Assembly (NCBI GenBank): GCA_037577475.1
Contig: CM075192.1
Span: 14,479,908-14,543,907, forward strand
DNA: 64,000 nt
Source of the DNA: Chaunax sp. Z400
Taxonomy: Eukaryota > Chordata > Actinopteri > Lophiiformes > Chaunacidae
Direction of reading: 5' to 3'
The notes under the pieces are model-generated. The model was given only the letters and a program-made list of their open reading frames with translations. It was not told where the DNA came from and did no database searches. Positions within the stretch are counted from its first letter, which is position 1. Each line of letters starts with the position of its first letter. This document shows positions 47,401-57,500 of the stretch, piece after piece. The position numbers and the translations under genes are program-made.

Positions 47401-50400
47401 TTTTATACTATTGAGGATGTGATCTGACTGATTAATAATGGGAATATTTTACCTGTAACAGCAATAGAATGGGCTGTTCCAATGTCAGTGTAAATTATCT
47501 TCTCACTGTTGAGTGGGGCTGATTGGACATGAGTGTAAAAATGAACTTCTTCCACCTGATCTGAAGGATTCGGATCATCTCCAGCTGTTATTTTATCCAG
47601 CCCTAGCTTGTTGAACCTGACCACCACAAAAAACAAAACAAAATCATAGCAAAAAAACAAAACAAAAAAACTGCATTTATTCTATTCTTGTAAACCACTC
47701 ATTGACTATACAAAGTGCATTTATCACAAAGCCCTTGAATGGTTGTATTCCTCTTTCCTTGTCTGCTGCAGGTAGCTGCTTCGCTGAAGGTATCTAAAAC
47801 TTCTGCTCTGACCTGAAATGAATGCTGTTGTATCTGCGACTCATACGCCGCTCTACATCCTGTCAAAACCCTCTCTGAGATATAGGGATTAACCACGAAA
47901 GGAGAAACGCGTTAGTCGTTCTCGGAGAATGTGGCCTCACAGGTTGCGTGCCACGAAAGTGTACCTGCAGTATGTAGATGTATGTATGTATCTCTAACCT
48001 TACACATGCACATGATGGAGTCCATGGGAGGTCGAACAGAAGGGCATTCTCATAACATGCATCAAAATGTCTTTTGTATGCAAATCCTACAGTGGCTGTC
48101 TTCTCATTAAATGTGAACTGAGATGTTTTGTTGCTGATCATTGGGTCGTGTCAGTCAGCGGCATGTTTACTGAGATTAATGGCTTTTGAGGGAGACATTA
48201 TAGAATAATTACCGGTTGCTTCCACATGCCACAATGCTGCTCTGGGTGCTGATAATCATGGAGCAGTCAACTCCACACACCACTCTCTGGGCTTCAAACT
48301 CAACAGGTAAAGAAACCTGCTGTGGTGAGTTGTGGGTATCTTGGGTGCCAAGCCCGAGGCGACCTTCCAGACAGTAGAACAAAGACCCAACAATCAAGCT
48401 GTGTGCAGAGATGCTGCTGTTACATCAATCACATACAAGCCAACACCAGCAGATGAATACTAAGATAGACTTGAGCAAGTTTAAAGACGTCCAGCTGATT
48501 TACAATACCATTGTCTCCTCTTCCCCAGGCGAACACTTCTCTCTCATTGGTCACAGCGAGTACGTGGGAAGCACCACATGAAACCTGAACCAGCTCATAG
48601 CCGAGGAGTGCCTCAACTATTTTGGGCTGAGCACCAAAACAGAGAAAGAAAAAAAGAAATGTCAGCATTGTCAGCGTTCCAGATTTTTATCAAAACTCTG
48701 TATGGATGCATCGACCTGGTGGACAGTGTTTACTCGGTGTATAACATTAACATTAACCTTTGTTTACATGTCATAGCACTCTCTCCCTCCCCTTGTTTCC
48801 TACATGTCAGCTCTCCAATAAAGGTTCAAATGTGCCTTAAAAAATTATAGAATTCATAAAATGTCTTTTGTAATAAACATTTGTTCTACAATGTCAGTAA
48901 AATGATATTTTTGTCATAATTTTCCTCAAATAGTTTGAAAGGAAATGTACATCATATCATGTAACTATAAAACACTGAGGCGTTTTTTTTAAACTGTTTT
49001 GCATTATACTGAGATATATCTCTAATGTTTAACCTCAATAGTATAAAGAAGGTGAGCAAAATATTTTAGTTTGTAGTGAAGTGTACATTTAATATCAGTG
49101 TAACATTCAAATATTTTCCTTTGAATGGTGGATATTTACCTGTGTTACATCATTGAAGTTACCGTGTCCTAAACAGCCGTTGCTCCCACTTCCAAATGTC
49201 ATGATTATGCCCCTGTCTGCAAATTGAAAATAAAAAGAAGGGATTAAAGACACTATTAGCTGACGAGTTTAGGTGTATTCCTATGTAGACCGACAGACTG
49301 CTTCTAATCCCTGTCTATGAAAAGGCAAATCTGTGTCATGAACGTAAAAAGTGATTAAAGAGTTGTAACTGTGATCAGAGGAAGCGTTTTAAATCCTGTG
49401 CTATCTGCACTACAATGCTGGATGGACTAACAGCCTGAAATCCATGATTTCATAAATACAGTCAAATTCTGTCTCACTGTCTTACGGCAGTGTGTGAGGG
49501 CAGAATACAGAGAATAAACAGGTTTGTCCTTTATCAGAGCTCCCAGTTAGGCTGACTGTATGGTTGTGATGTCTCTAACTAGTTGTACTGTACAAAGACG
49601 AATGGCCCACCAACCTGTCATGCAGGTAGTAAAAAGATCTCCACAGGACACAGACTTGATGGTGACTCCAGACTGACCCTCAAGGAAACGGGAGATGAAT
49701 TGGGGTTGCATCGGTTCCACAACACCGGGCAGACTGGCCTCACTGGACCCCACTGATGGAGCCTGTGACAATAAACAATTATTAGAACTTAAAGAGGACA
49801 AAAAAGTGAGAATATAACTCTTTCCAGGAAAACAAACTAAAAAATGTTCAAGGGAAAAAGCGTTCACAATTATCTGATCATCAATGTGTGATGTTCACTA
49901 ACTTCCAGCATTTATTTTATCATTAACTATTCCCCAGCCAGACTCATTCAACTCTACAATTCCTATAGTGTCCTTGAGAAAATCCAATCCAAAAACATGT
50001 GAACATTGGAGGTGACTGAAGTAACTTCTGGTGTAGAAGAATTCACCATCTCTGCCTCTTCAATAGGCTACTGGACCTTTTCTTTCAGGTTGGTCTTGAA
50101 TGTATAAAGGAGCTCTAAGAGAGGCTGACACCAAAACCAGATTTATACCATCGATTATTTTGATAGATGAAAAAAAAAATAGAGTTGCTGAAAAAACTCT
50201 ATTGGTGTGACTAAACAATCATAAACATCATCAAGTTGAGCAACAACAGGGTAGATTACAGCTGTCAGTGTTATAGGGGGGATTTTCATTTATAATGGAT
50301 TACTACTTAAAAGCAGCTTTTAAAACACGTGAGAAACAGAGTTTGCACAGACCTCCCATGTAATCAGACGGCCTGACTTGGTCACCCCCATCTTCTGAGT

Positions 50401-53400
50401 GCGGCCCAGAGACACCTGCAGCACCTCAGTGTTGAGCATTGGCAGGCGGAGAGGCGCTGAGATTCCACTTCCCCACGTATACACCGAGGACAGCGGGAGG
50501 GAATGCACCTTCCCTGATCCTAAACTAACTGATCCGTCTGTTTGAGCCCAGGAAATAACCATCACAATTGTAATTAAAGTGACTCTCAACTCGGTACACT
50601 TACAAGTAGTTCTGTTGTCAAGTAATGGTATTATATATATATATGTCTGACCTCTGGACCTGTTGGTAGGAACTCTCCCTCCTGGTCTACCTTGTGGACC
50701 AGCTTGCACAGTAGACAGCGATTTCTCGATTCTGAAATAGGCCGAGTAGGTGTTTTTTTTTAATAGATTACAAAAGAAGAAAGAACTGATCACAACACAG
50801 AGGAAATCGTAATCTTAAATTACGTGCATTAAAAAGTCTGTGTGGTGATTTATCATGCATTAAGGCTTTACCTGCGCATTTTGACATTTCCTATATCTGT
50901 GTAGAGGTTAAGCAGGGGCCTGATGCATATGGGAAGAGCCATTATTTCATTGAGTTGAGGGCGTTTGGATGGATCCAGGTTGAGCATGTTGAGGATGAGC
51001 TGTCGAAGTTCTGGACTGTACCGGTCCGAAATTGGGGCAAATGTCCCACTCATGATCTTCAGCACAAGGGCTGGTAAATTCTGAAAGCAAAATTAAAGAG
51101 AGATACAGAGCAAAATTATGTAACGCATTAAATATGTAAAAATAATAAAATAAAATAAAAAAGAAATCCCCAAGCCCTTATCCAAAATCCACATTAGAAC
51201 CCCACTGTAGGAACTGATAGTAATATCAGTTATAATAAAGTGCGAGCAAAATGTGAAATTCATGTATGTGAAATTCAATGAATTATTGAACTGTGTTAAA
51301 AATCAACCTCAGCAAACTGCTTTCAAGTTTAAGATGAGATAACCTGAGGTCTTCATATTAAGTACTCTGAGACATTGAATTTATCTAACATGGTCTACAT
51401 AGTGGTTGGTAGGTTGGTACTGTAGGTTTCATCGCCTTTGTAACCAGCAGTCTTTAATGCATTATGCATATAGCTAGAGTGTAATACTTCAAAAGGTAGC
51501 GCAAACATGTATTATTTGAATCACTACATCCACATAAGTGAGAGATTAATAAATGCTTTACGTACAGCAGCCTCAAAGGCTCTCTTAAGGCTCGCTAGCT
51601 CATAGAGCACACAGCCCAAAGCCCAGATGTCACTCTTCTGGTTATAAGGCTTTCCCTCACACAGCTCAGGGGAGATGTAACATGGGGTCCCAACCACCTG
51701 CAGGGTGAAAAAAAATGAGGCCTTGATTTGTGCTTTGATTCAGGATTAAACATAGCAGGAAATGTATATGGCTGAATTACTCACAGCTCCAAACCAAAAG
51801 GAACCCAACTCACCGTGTAAGCTTTGCTCTTGCTGACAAGGATTTTGGAGATGCCAAAATCTCCAATTTTGACGATCATCTGATGCTTGTCAAGAAGAAT
51901 ATTCTGAGTCTTAAGGTCTCTGTGCAAGATAAGTTTGTTGTGGACATGGTACAGAGCGAGCAAGATCTGAACAAAGAAGTGAAGGATGGTATCCTCGTCT
52001 AGCAGAGAGTTGCACCGCTTCTGAATGTAATCAGCCAAGGTCCCACCTGGATGAAGACAACATTGAGCAGAGAATAAAGATGATTTCTGTTCATTACAAC
52101 TGTAAAAACTGAGAAATTGATCAAATTTATGGGTTGAAAGAACTGCAAAGAGATGATATAAAAGCCAGTAAGTGACTTTAACAGGCTTCAAGAACACAGC
52201 AGGTACTTGTTTTGGACACGTGAACTGTTAATGTCAACTAAAAAGGATCCACAAAATAATCATGTGGTATAATATTATTGAGTGTTGCACTTATCTTTTT
52301 TATCTGCTATGCTGAAGCAGTATGTCGTTTGGATCCAAAGATAATAAGTAATTCATGCTTCAAGGTCAGAACTGAAACTAAACTCTATCCTCCATCAGCC
52401 TTGATGTCAGGAAAACAAGATCCTATTAAACCATCTTTATCAAAGAAAGGCATGTATAACACAAGATGTTATTCAGTACCATTTGTGCCCTTTTCCTGTT
52501 AAACTTAAATTTAGTTTAGTGTAGTTTAATATGGTTTGGTTTAGGTTAGTTAAGAGATAATAAAAAAAACACATTAAAAATGTCAAGACTTACCAAGTCA
52601 AACTTAACTACTATTGTACAATGATAGTAGAATAATGGTAATGACATAGTACTTCATGGCAAATAATTAAAACAGAACAATTAGAAAATAAAAATGCCAA
52701 GTTGTTATGGGAGTATAAATAGGAGATACATTTTTATGTCCCTTTCATATACCAATATATCAAAAAGAGTGGTATCAGATGTTCTATTTGGCTTGACATG
52801 GGAACAAGAAAAGGCATGGATCCCTACAACACTTACCAAGGGAAAAGTGAACCATCAGACTATGAACAAAAGGGTGGATTATGTAATAAGATATTACGAT
52901 AAGCTTACCTGGTGCATACTCCATCGCTATCATGAGGGCCTTGTCTTCCAGGAAGTTCTCATAGTATTCTATGATATTTGGATGGTTGAGCAGTTTCAGG
53001 ACCTGACACTCGTTCTGAGCTGCCAGGCGCTCATCTCGTGACATCTGCTCCACTGGGATCTCCTTCAGAATGACAAAGGCCCCATCGCTGCGCCTACGGC
53101 ACAGGTGAACGATCCTGACAGGGGCGGAAAATGAGGAAAAATTACATGCATATTTTGCTTCATAACTATATATATTCAGATGATCTTAGGGAGTTTATAT
53201 ATAGTGTGACAAGTTTGCTGAACATTGGTACTAGTTTTGATTTGATAAACGTTTTGTGTGACTTGAGGAAAGAAAATATGTAAAGAAATGTTGATGAGTG
53301 AATCAGGGCCGTAAAAGCGTTTGTACACTGTTAGGTATCTAAAGAAGAGTCTTCTTGGGATGATACAAGAGCATTAGCTATCACAGTGCTCTACTGTTGC

Positions 53401-54495
53401 TGTATTAAGAACTACTTGATTTTAATATTGAATGTAACCTAATAATTTCACATTTATAATGCTTGTTTTGTTATTTTTACTATAATCAGGGAAATGCATC
53501 CCAAAAATGCTGCATACATGTGGTTATTAAGTGTGAACAATCACGTTTATTAAATAAATATATAATATGTAGAATGTAGAAAAAAATCCAGATTTATATT
53601 ATTGTCTGTATATCATAGTAAGTTAAAATGGATGTTAAACAAAAAATATATTAAATTGGTTAACGAATTCAATCACAGAGGCGGATTAAAATGTATAAGA
53701 TGTGTTATGAATGTACATAATGAATGTTTAGTTTAACGTTTCAATGCAGGTAGTTGTTATTTCTTCAAATAAATTTAGTTCTGTAGAAATACAATATTGT
53801 AGCGCATACGTAGGCTACATGATACTTTAATAAATCAAAAATAATGCTTTCAAAACGTGCAGTTGTACAGTAAAGAGTCTTTTCAGCAACACAACAGATC
53901 ATTTTTAAATAGTTTTCAGTAAAATGTAAGATGATAAATCCTGTTCCAGTTTAGGCTATTGTTTGATGAAGTCTTCTGTCTCTTTTTGCAGACATTTACC
54001 AGCAACTCACTGTCATTAGTTAAATTAAAACATTGATTTTAAAATATGAAGAATAGACAAAGTGATGTGAACACAATAGCTAACCTACCTAACTTTAAAC
54101 TAGCCAAGCTAAGAAACATTTAAACAAGCTGCGAGCCTTATTAATAAATCCTACAATGTGTGTGTAGCAATTAGAAACACAGAGTTACTTTGGCACATTA
54201 AAAATCATCACACAGCCAGCCTCAATTTGCTTTAACAGTTTAATTTCATTTTCTTAAACTCTGCTCAATACGGACATGTCTTCTTTAGAGGGCGGCGCAC
54301 ATTTGACGTATCCAGTTACATTTTGGGGGAAAAAACTGAGGCCTAACGGATTTCCAGGTTTCCAAGTTCACGCTTCGACATCGTCGTGTTTTCAAACATA
54401 CAGCAGGAATGACAAGTGTTTATAACGAAGTGTAAGTAAAGAGTTTACCCGAAAGCTCCTCTTCCGACAACTTTGATTTTCTCATACTTCTCCAT
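44432..54495 (-). CDS. nek8: nek8: NIMA-related kinase 8 (NPHP9 orthologue), complete, 15 coding exons, 696 aa
   Basis: Fifteen exons with GT-AG junctions and consistent phases give 696 codons (human NEK8 is about 692). The N-terminal Ser/Thr kinase domain (about 4-258) has the glycine loop GRGAFG (11-16), catalytic Lys K33 (VILK), HRD 126-128, DFG 147-149 and the activation segment YTVVGTP (161-167). A Gly/Arg-rich linker (about 277-303) leads to RCC1-like repeats (about 320-685) marked by [45 protein letters not shown] and [11 protein letters not shown]. From family knowledge, NEK8 acts in the proximal (inversin) segment of primary cilia with INVS, NPHP3 and ANKS6, and its loss causes cystic kidneys and laterality defects. 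An RFX X-box-like site lies just upstream of the ATG. All catalytic residues are present, so it looks functional. Confidence 0.97.
44461..45741 (-). other. nek8: nek8 intron 14, with a dispersed repeat
   Basis: The intron is 1.28 kb. Its 3' half (44495-44765) is an ATCGATTAAT-type repeat; nothing else was recognised. Confidence 0.8.
44495..44765 (+). repeat. ATCGATTAAT-type dispersed repeat, forward
   Basis: ATTGATCCGTTTGTTGAAGT, GTTGATTCTGTCATTTTTGT, AGCAAAAGTGCCAAAA, AAATTAATAGACAAAACAAT, CAGCAGATTAATCAATAATA and TTAGCTGCAGCCG follow the family order. Confidence 0.7.
45742..45900 (-). CDS. nek8: nek8 coding exon 14 (last RCC1 repeat)
   Basis: The exon encodes [20 protein letters not shown] ... 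[11 protein letters not shown] plus one base. The acceptor is CTACAG| and the donor AAAC|GTAATA at 45741. Without splicing, the frame runs on to a TGA at 45671 with a tail unlike any NEK8, so splicing to exon 15 is preferred. A decayed copy of part of this exon lies at 46390-46490. Confidence 0.92.
46196..46251. repeat. two (CA)n microsatellite tracts
   Basis: CA-rich runs at 46196-46219 and 46240-46251 are separated by a short unique piece including a seven-C run. Confidence 0.9.
46390..46490 (-). pseudogene. nek8: decayed partial duplicate of nek8 exon 14
   Basis: Positions 46439-46490 align without gaps to exon 14 bases 45798-45849, with 41 of 52 identical (counted by eye) and 10 of 11 differences transitions. 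In the exon frame the copy reads [17 protein letters not shown] against [17 protein letters not shown] in the gene. A second matching block, 46390-46410 against 45766-45787, has one base deleted, and about 18 extra bases separate the blocks, so the frame is broken. No matching splice acceptor was found. It is a relic rather than a usable exon. Confidence 0.75.
46991..47143 (-). CDS. nek8: nek8 coding exon 13
   Basis: The exon encodes [16 protein letters not shown] ... [17 protein letters not shown]. It is two residues shorter than human in the strand before CGDAFT. The acceptor is GTCCAG| and the donor CTG|GTGAGT. Confidence 0.94.
47453..47616 (-). CDS. nek8: nek8 coding exon 12
   Basis: The exon encodes [16 protein letters not shown] ... 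[11 protein letters not shown]. The acceptor is GGTCAG| and the donor ACAG|GTAAAA. Confidence 0.95.
48213..48363 (-). CDS. nek8: nek8 coding exon 11
   Basis: The exon encodes [16 protein letters not shown] ... [13 protein letters not shown] ... IVACGSN. The acceptor is TGGAAG| and the donor CCG|GTAATT. Confidence 0.94.
48509..48626 (-). CDS. nek8: nek8 coding exon 10
   Basis: The exon encodes [20 protein letters not shown] ... [11 protein letters not shown] plus one base of Gly. The acceptor is GCTCAG| and the donor ATG|GTATTG. Confidence 0.94.
48759..48846 (+). mobile_element. 5'-truncated SINE fragment
   Basis: CCTTTGTTTACATGTCATAG, a pyrimidine-rich body with CTTGTTTCCTACATGTCAGC, then CAATAAAGG, and a terminal AAAAAATTAT parallel the 3' half of the SINE at 12930-13126. 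The tRNA-like head is missing. It lies in nek8 intron 9, antisense to the gene. Confidence 0.6.
49140..49216 (-). CDS. nek8: nek8 coding exon 9 (RCC1 repeat core)
   Basis: This 77-bp exon encodes a completed Asp then [18 protein letters not shown] and NFNDVTQ. The acceptor is TTGCAG| and the donor CAG|GTAAAT. It is too short for an ORF scan and was found by homology. Confidence 0.95.
49615..49762 (-). CDS. nek8: nek8 coding exon 8
   Basis: The exon encodes [13 protein letters not shown] ... [17 protein letters not shown] ... [10 protein letters not shown] plus one base. The acceptor is TCACAG| and the donor ACAG|GTTGGT. Confidence 0.95.
50353..50537 (-). CDS. nek8: nek8 coding exon 7 (first RCC1-like blade)
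   Basis: The exon encodes [12 protein letters not shown] ... [13 protein letters not shown] ... SGRLITWE. The preferred acceptor is AAACAG| at 50538, with a better pyrimidine tract. An in-frame alternative TTTAG| would start the exon at 50519 and remove six residues. The donor is GAG|GTCTGT. Confidence 0.92.
50652..50731 (-). CDS. nek8: nek8 coding exon 6 (kinase-RCC1 linker)
   Basis: This 80-bp exon encodes [15 protein letters not shown] ... PTNRSR and part of the next codon. It is low-complexity and weakly conserved; placement rests on phase and splice sites (TTTCAG| and AGAG|GTCAGA). An (AT)n run lies in the intron just after the donor. Confidence 0.85.
50872..51080 (-). CDS. nek8: nek8 coding exon 5 (end of kinase domain)
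   Basis: The exon encodes [20 protein letters not shown] ... [16 protein letters not shown] ... NVKMR plus two bases of an Arg codon. The acceptor is TTTCAG| and the donor CAG|GTAAAG. Confidence 0.96.
51566..51697 (-). CDS. nek8: nek8 coding exon 4 (activation segment, APE-like region)
   Basis: The exon has 44 codons, phase 0: [15 protein letters not shown] ... [14 protein letters not shown] ... RAFEAA. The acceptor is CTGCAG| and the donor GCT|GTACGT. It was recognised by homology and splice sites. Confidence 0.96.
51814..52046 (-). CDS. nek8: nek8 coding exon 3 (catalytic loop and DFG)
   Basis: The exon encodes [11 protein letters not shown] ... [14 protein letters not shown] ... KIGDFGISK ... 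SKAYT. The acceptor is ATCCAG| and the donor ACG|GTGAGT. Reading past the donor gives a spurious tail (SWVPFG...). Confidence 0.96.
52909..53114 (-). CDS. nek8: nek8 coding exon 2 (kinase N-lobe)
   Basis: The exon encodes [20 protein letters not shown] ... MIAMEYAPG, residues 17-84 plus split Gly codons, with catalytic K33. The acceptor is TGTCAG| and the donor CAG|GTAAGC. Confidence 0.96.
54449..54495 (-). CDS. nek8: nek8 coding exon 1 (start codon, glycine-rich loop)
   Basis: The ATG is at 54495-54493. The exon encodes [15 protein letters not shown] plus two bases of a Gly codon. The donor is CGG|GTAAAC. The start agrees with the conserved MEKYE N-terminus, in a GCG-ATG-G context. Confidence 0.95.
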
Positions 54496-54518
54496 CGCTG
54501 CTCCCAAACGTTTCCGGC

Positions 54519-54531
54519 GTCTCCTGGCAAC
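54519..54531 (-). promoter_or_regulatory. nek8: RFX X-box-like site upstream of nek8
   Basis: On the gene strand GTTGCC-A-GGAGAC lies 24 bp upstream of the ATG. It fits the relaxed ciliary X-box consensus RYYVYY-N(1-3)-RRNRAC at every position. X-boxes bound by RFX factors typically sit close upstream of cilia genes, and NEK8 is a ciliary protein. Binding is inferred. Confidence 0.55.
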
Positions 54532-57500
54532 CCGTCCCCAGTACTACAGGAAGCAACGAGGGACAAAAATTACGGAGGAAATGGAACGCTCGTATTGTGC
54601 ACACTCCAGTGAGCCCATTTATTCTCTCAGAGGCCTGTTAGTAACAATTTTTAGAACATTTTGTTTTGACATAGCCTGGAAACTATTGTCTAATTGTTCA
54701 GATTTTAGTGACAATGGCACTGGCTTTCTAGTTTCTCTGTTAGCAAAGAGAACAACGGTGTAAGGAGCAATGAGATTATATTTATTACTGTAGACCTAGC
54801 ATATTGTATTGTATTCGTTCTATTACAACCCAAATAGTGTTTTTTTTTGTTTTTTTGTTTCTTTTTAAATGTCTTTATAAAAACGTGTATATAATGTTGT
54901 CAGGACTTATTTTGTTTCCAGAGAGGCAGGGAGACAAACAATGAGACAGAGGTGATTAGTGTAGCGTCTTGAGCATGGACGTCAGTCTGTCTTACAGTCA
55001 GACGCCTGGTGATTATAATATACCTTCCCCTTGTCTGAGATAAGCAGGAAGGAGGCTGCATGAACACTATTTCCCTTCTCTACCACAATGGGGATAATAA
55101 ATGCTTTGTGCTGTGACAAAGCCTGCTCTGTGTTGTGCCAAAGTGCATACCTCTACTATTATCATCAATTTGAAATAATTATATTTCACCACAAACAGTG
55201 ATCTTCGAGTAATTGAACCCTTTCTCTACAATTTGCAGTTTTTTAGATGACGATAGGCACAGGGAAGATAGATGAGAAAGTGGTTTCACAAACAATAGTT
55301 TGCTCTTTCTCAGGGATATAATATCTCAGCAAAGCAGCACCTAAAGGAGCCTTGGTGTATGCTACTCCTCAGACCAGCTTAGCAACATATTTGGCCTGTC
55401 ATCTGTCAGCAGAAGATCTGCCTCAAGATGAAACAGTCAGTGACTAGGAATGCACTGTGTAGGATAGTGAAACTGATGCCAAGCCTCAGATATGAACTTG
55501 TGCTTGAGGAACTATAGTGTTTGGAAATTTCTCCAGAAATGACAGGGAGTTGTGGGTGACACAACGCTCATCTCTTTCTGTCATCTTTAACAGGTAGGTG
55601 TGTTTCAAACTTATGACATGAGAGGATGGGAGACACACATCTGTAAATATTGAAATTAACTGAATAATTAATATTAATTTCCTACCATCTTTGTCTTATT
55701 TGTTGACCGACTTCTGAAACTAATAAATTTCTTCGGAAAATCCACTTTTATTCAACGGGTTTCTTATAACTTCTTATCATTTTCTCATCATTATGATATA
55801 TTAGTTATTTTTTTTCTTGCTGTTTTACTTCTTCATTTTGTCATTTTCAATTCAAGTGTTCAAGTGTTCTTATATTAATTATGACATCTTTTCTCTTGTT
55901 ATGTATTACAATCATTAATATTTTCTATGATTACAGTTCTCAGTAAAGCACCCATGACATTCGCGGACACACAATGGATGTAATAAATGAATTTCAATAA
56001 GTAAAAAATACATGTAAATTTATCATAACACTAGACTGCTCTATAACAATGATTAAGTGCCATTTTACTCCCTGGGAATGAAACAGAATCTACCTCTGAC
56101 TGAGACAGGCTTATTTTTGTTTGTTTATTTATGATGTACTCCCGGGAAATCAATTAAACCCTATACGTATTGTCTCTGTATTGACTGCTTGCAGCCAGTA
56201 GCTGTTTCTCAGCAAGCCTTAGGGAAAAGAAAAATCCCCCAAAGATCAATATGGTTCACTGCTGAACCAGACCCAAAGATTCCTGACTCAAACAGATACA
56301 TGACATTGGGAGCCCTTCTCGTCTGGATGCAAACACAACAGCAGATTATGACATCTTTTGCATTCAGTATGTCAGAAATTCTGAGCTGTTTCTTTGGAAA
56401 TCTGAAGCTGTGCGGAACTACAGGTTTCTCAGTCTCTCAGTCTCTCACACTACAACAAAACAATGAGGTAACCAGGAAACATAAGAAATGGTGTTATGTT
56501 ACATCTGTCTCTCTAACCACAGGGTGTTTTCGTTGCAAAGAACCCTGTGTTCAATGAATGTGCCAACTAGATGAATATTACAGTCCATGTTTCATGCTTT
56601 AGATTTCATAATGAAGTATATAGACATATTGACATTGATAAGACATACTCAGTCCTCTCTCCTTCTTCTGTTTCTCTCTCTCAGATACATGAATTTAATA
56701 ATTACATGTGTATTTTTTACAGTTATGTCTGGAAAGCTGCTAACATGATATAACAGGATTTTTCAGTCTTAATTACTCATTTACATTTTTTTCTTTTTTC
56801 TTTTATTTTCATGAAGAACTGGGAACAACTGGGCTGAAAAACAGACTCTGTTGAAGATGTTTATTCTTCACATGAAGTTTTGCTGCCATCTGGCTGCTTC
56901 TTTTTATACTGTAACTTATGTTCTGTGACAATTTTACTTTCGGTTGGCAGAGTTAGAGTTGAGAGATAACAGGAAATAAAAGAGAGGGGTTTTTTGGGAG
57001 GGGAACGGGAAAAACTTTTAAATACTCATGTATGCGTACACTAAAAAGTTCCCCCTCTCAATATATTGATAGATTAAAAAAATGAGAAAAATGCTCTACT
57101 AAGTCGGATAACCACACTATGCCACCTGAAATAATCATGATCAATTGTAATCATAATCAGAACTAAACTTAACAAATTGCCATTATTAATACCAGGTGTG
57201 GCTTTGCAGTGGACTTCAGTTCTACATGTGATTTGTCCAGAAATCGTTGCTTGACTGCTGTGAGTAGACACAATCAGTTTCACATAATGTAATGTCTCTC
57301 TCTCATTCCTACACATTTGTGACTCTATAATATAACATCAAATGTACAGGAGCTGTTGATTTTGGTCCTTTTTGTGAAGGCATAAAAAAAATCTAAATTT
57401 CATGAATGATTATCATCTCACAACCTTTTGCTCAATTCCTATCAGAACACAAGCTTGCTAGAGGAGGGGTGAGGAGAAGGGAAGACTGGAGAGTAGGGGT

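Larger units (their letters stand above)
47144..50871 (-). other. nek8: nek8 introns 5-12
   Basis: Introns between the RCC1-domain exons. Those over 300 bp are 47144-47452, 47617-48212, 48627-49139, 49217-49614 and 49763-50352. Recognised content is a (TATG)n run at 47971-47990, a truncated SINE at 48759-48846 and an (AT)n run near 50632-50644. The rest is AT-rich without further features. Confidence 0.75.
51081..54448 (-). other. nek8: nek8 introns 1, 2 and 4 (kinase-domain introns)
   Basis: Introns at 53115-54448, 52047-52908 and 51081-51565 (and the short 51698-51813) are AT-rich. No repeat family, RNA gene or extra exon was recognised in them. Confidence 0.7.

Noticed and set aside
56189..56557. 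122-codon ORF between nek8 and tlcd1
   Set aside because: No family resemblance, AT-rich surroundings and no promoter or splice context.
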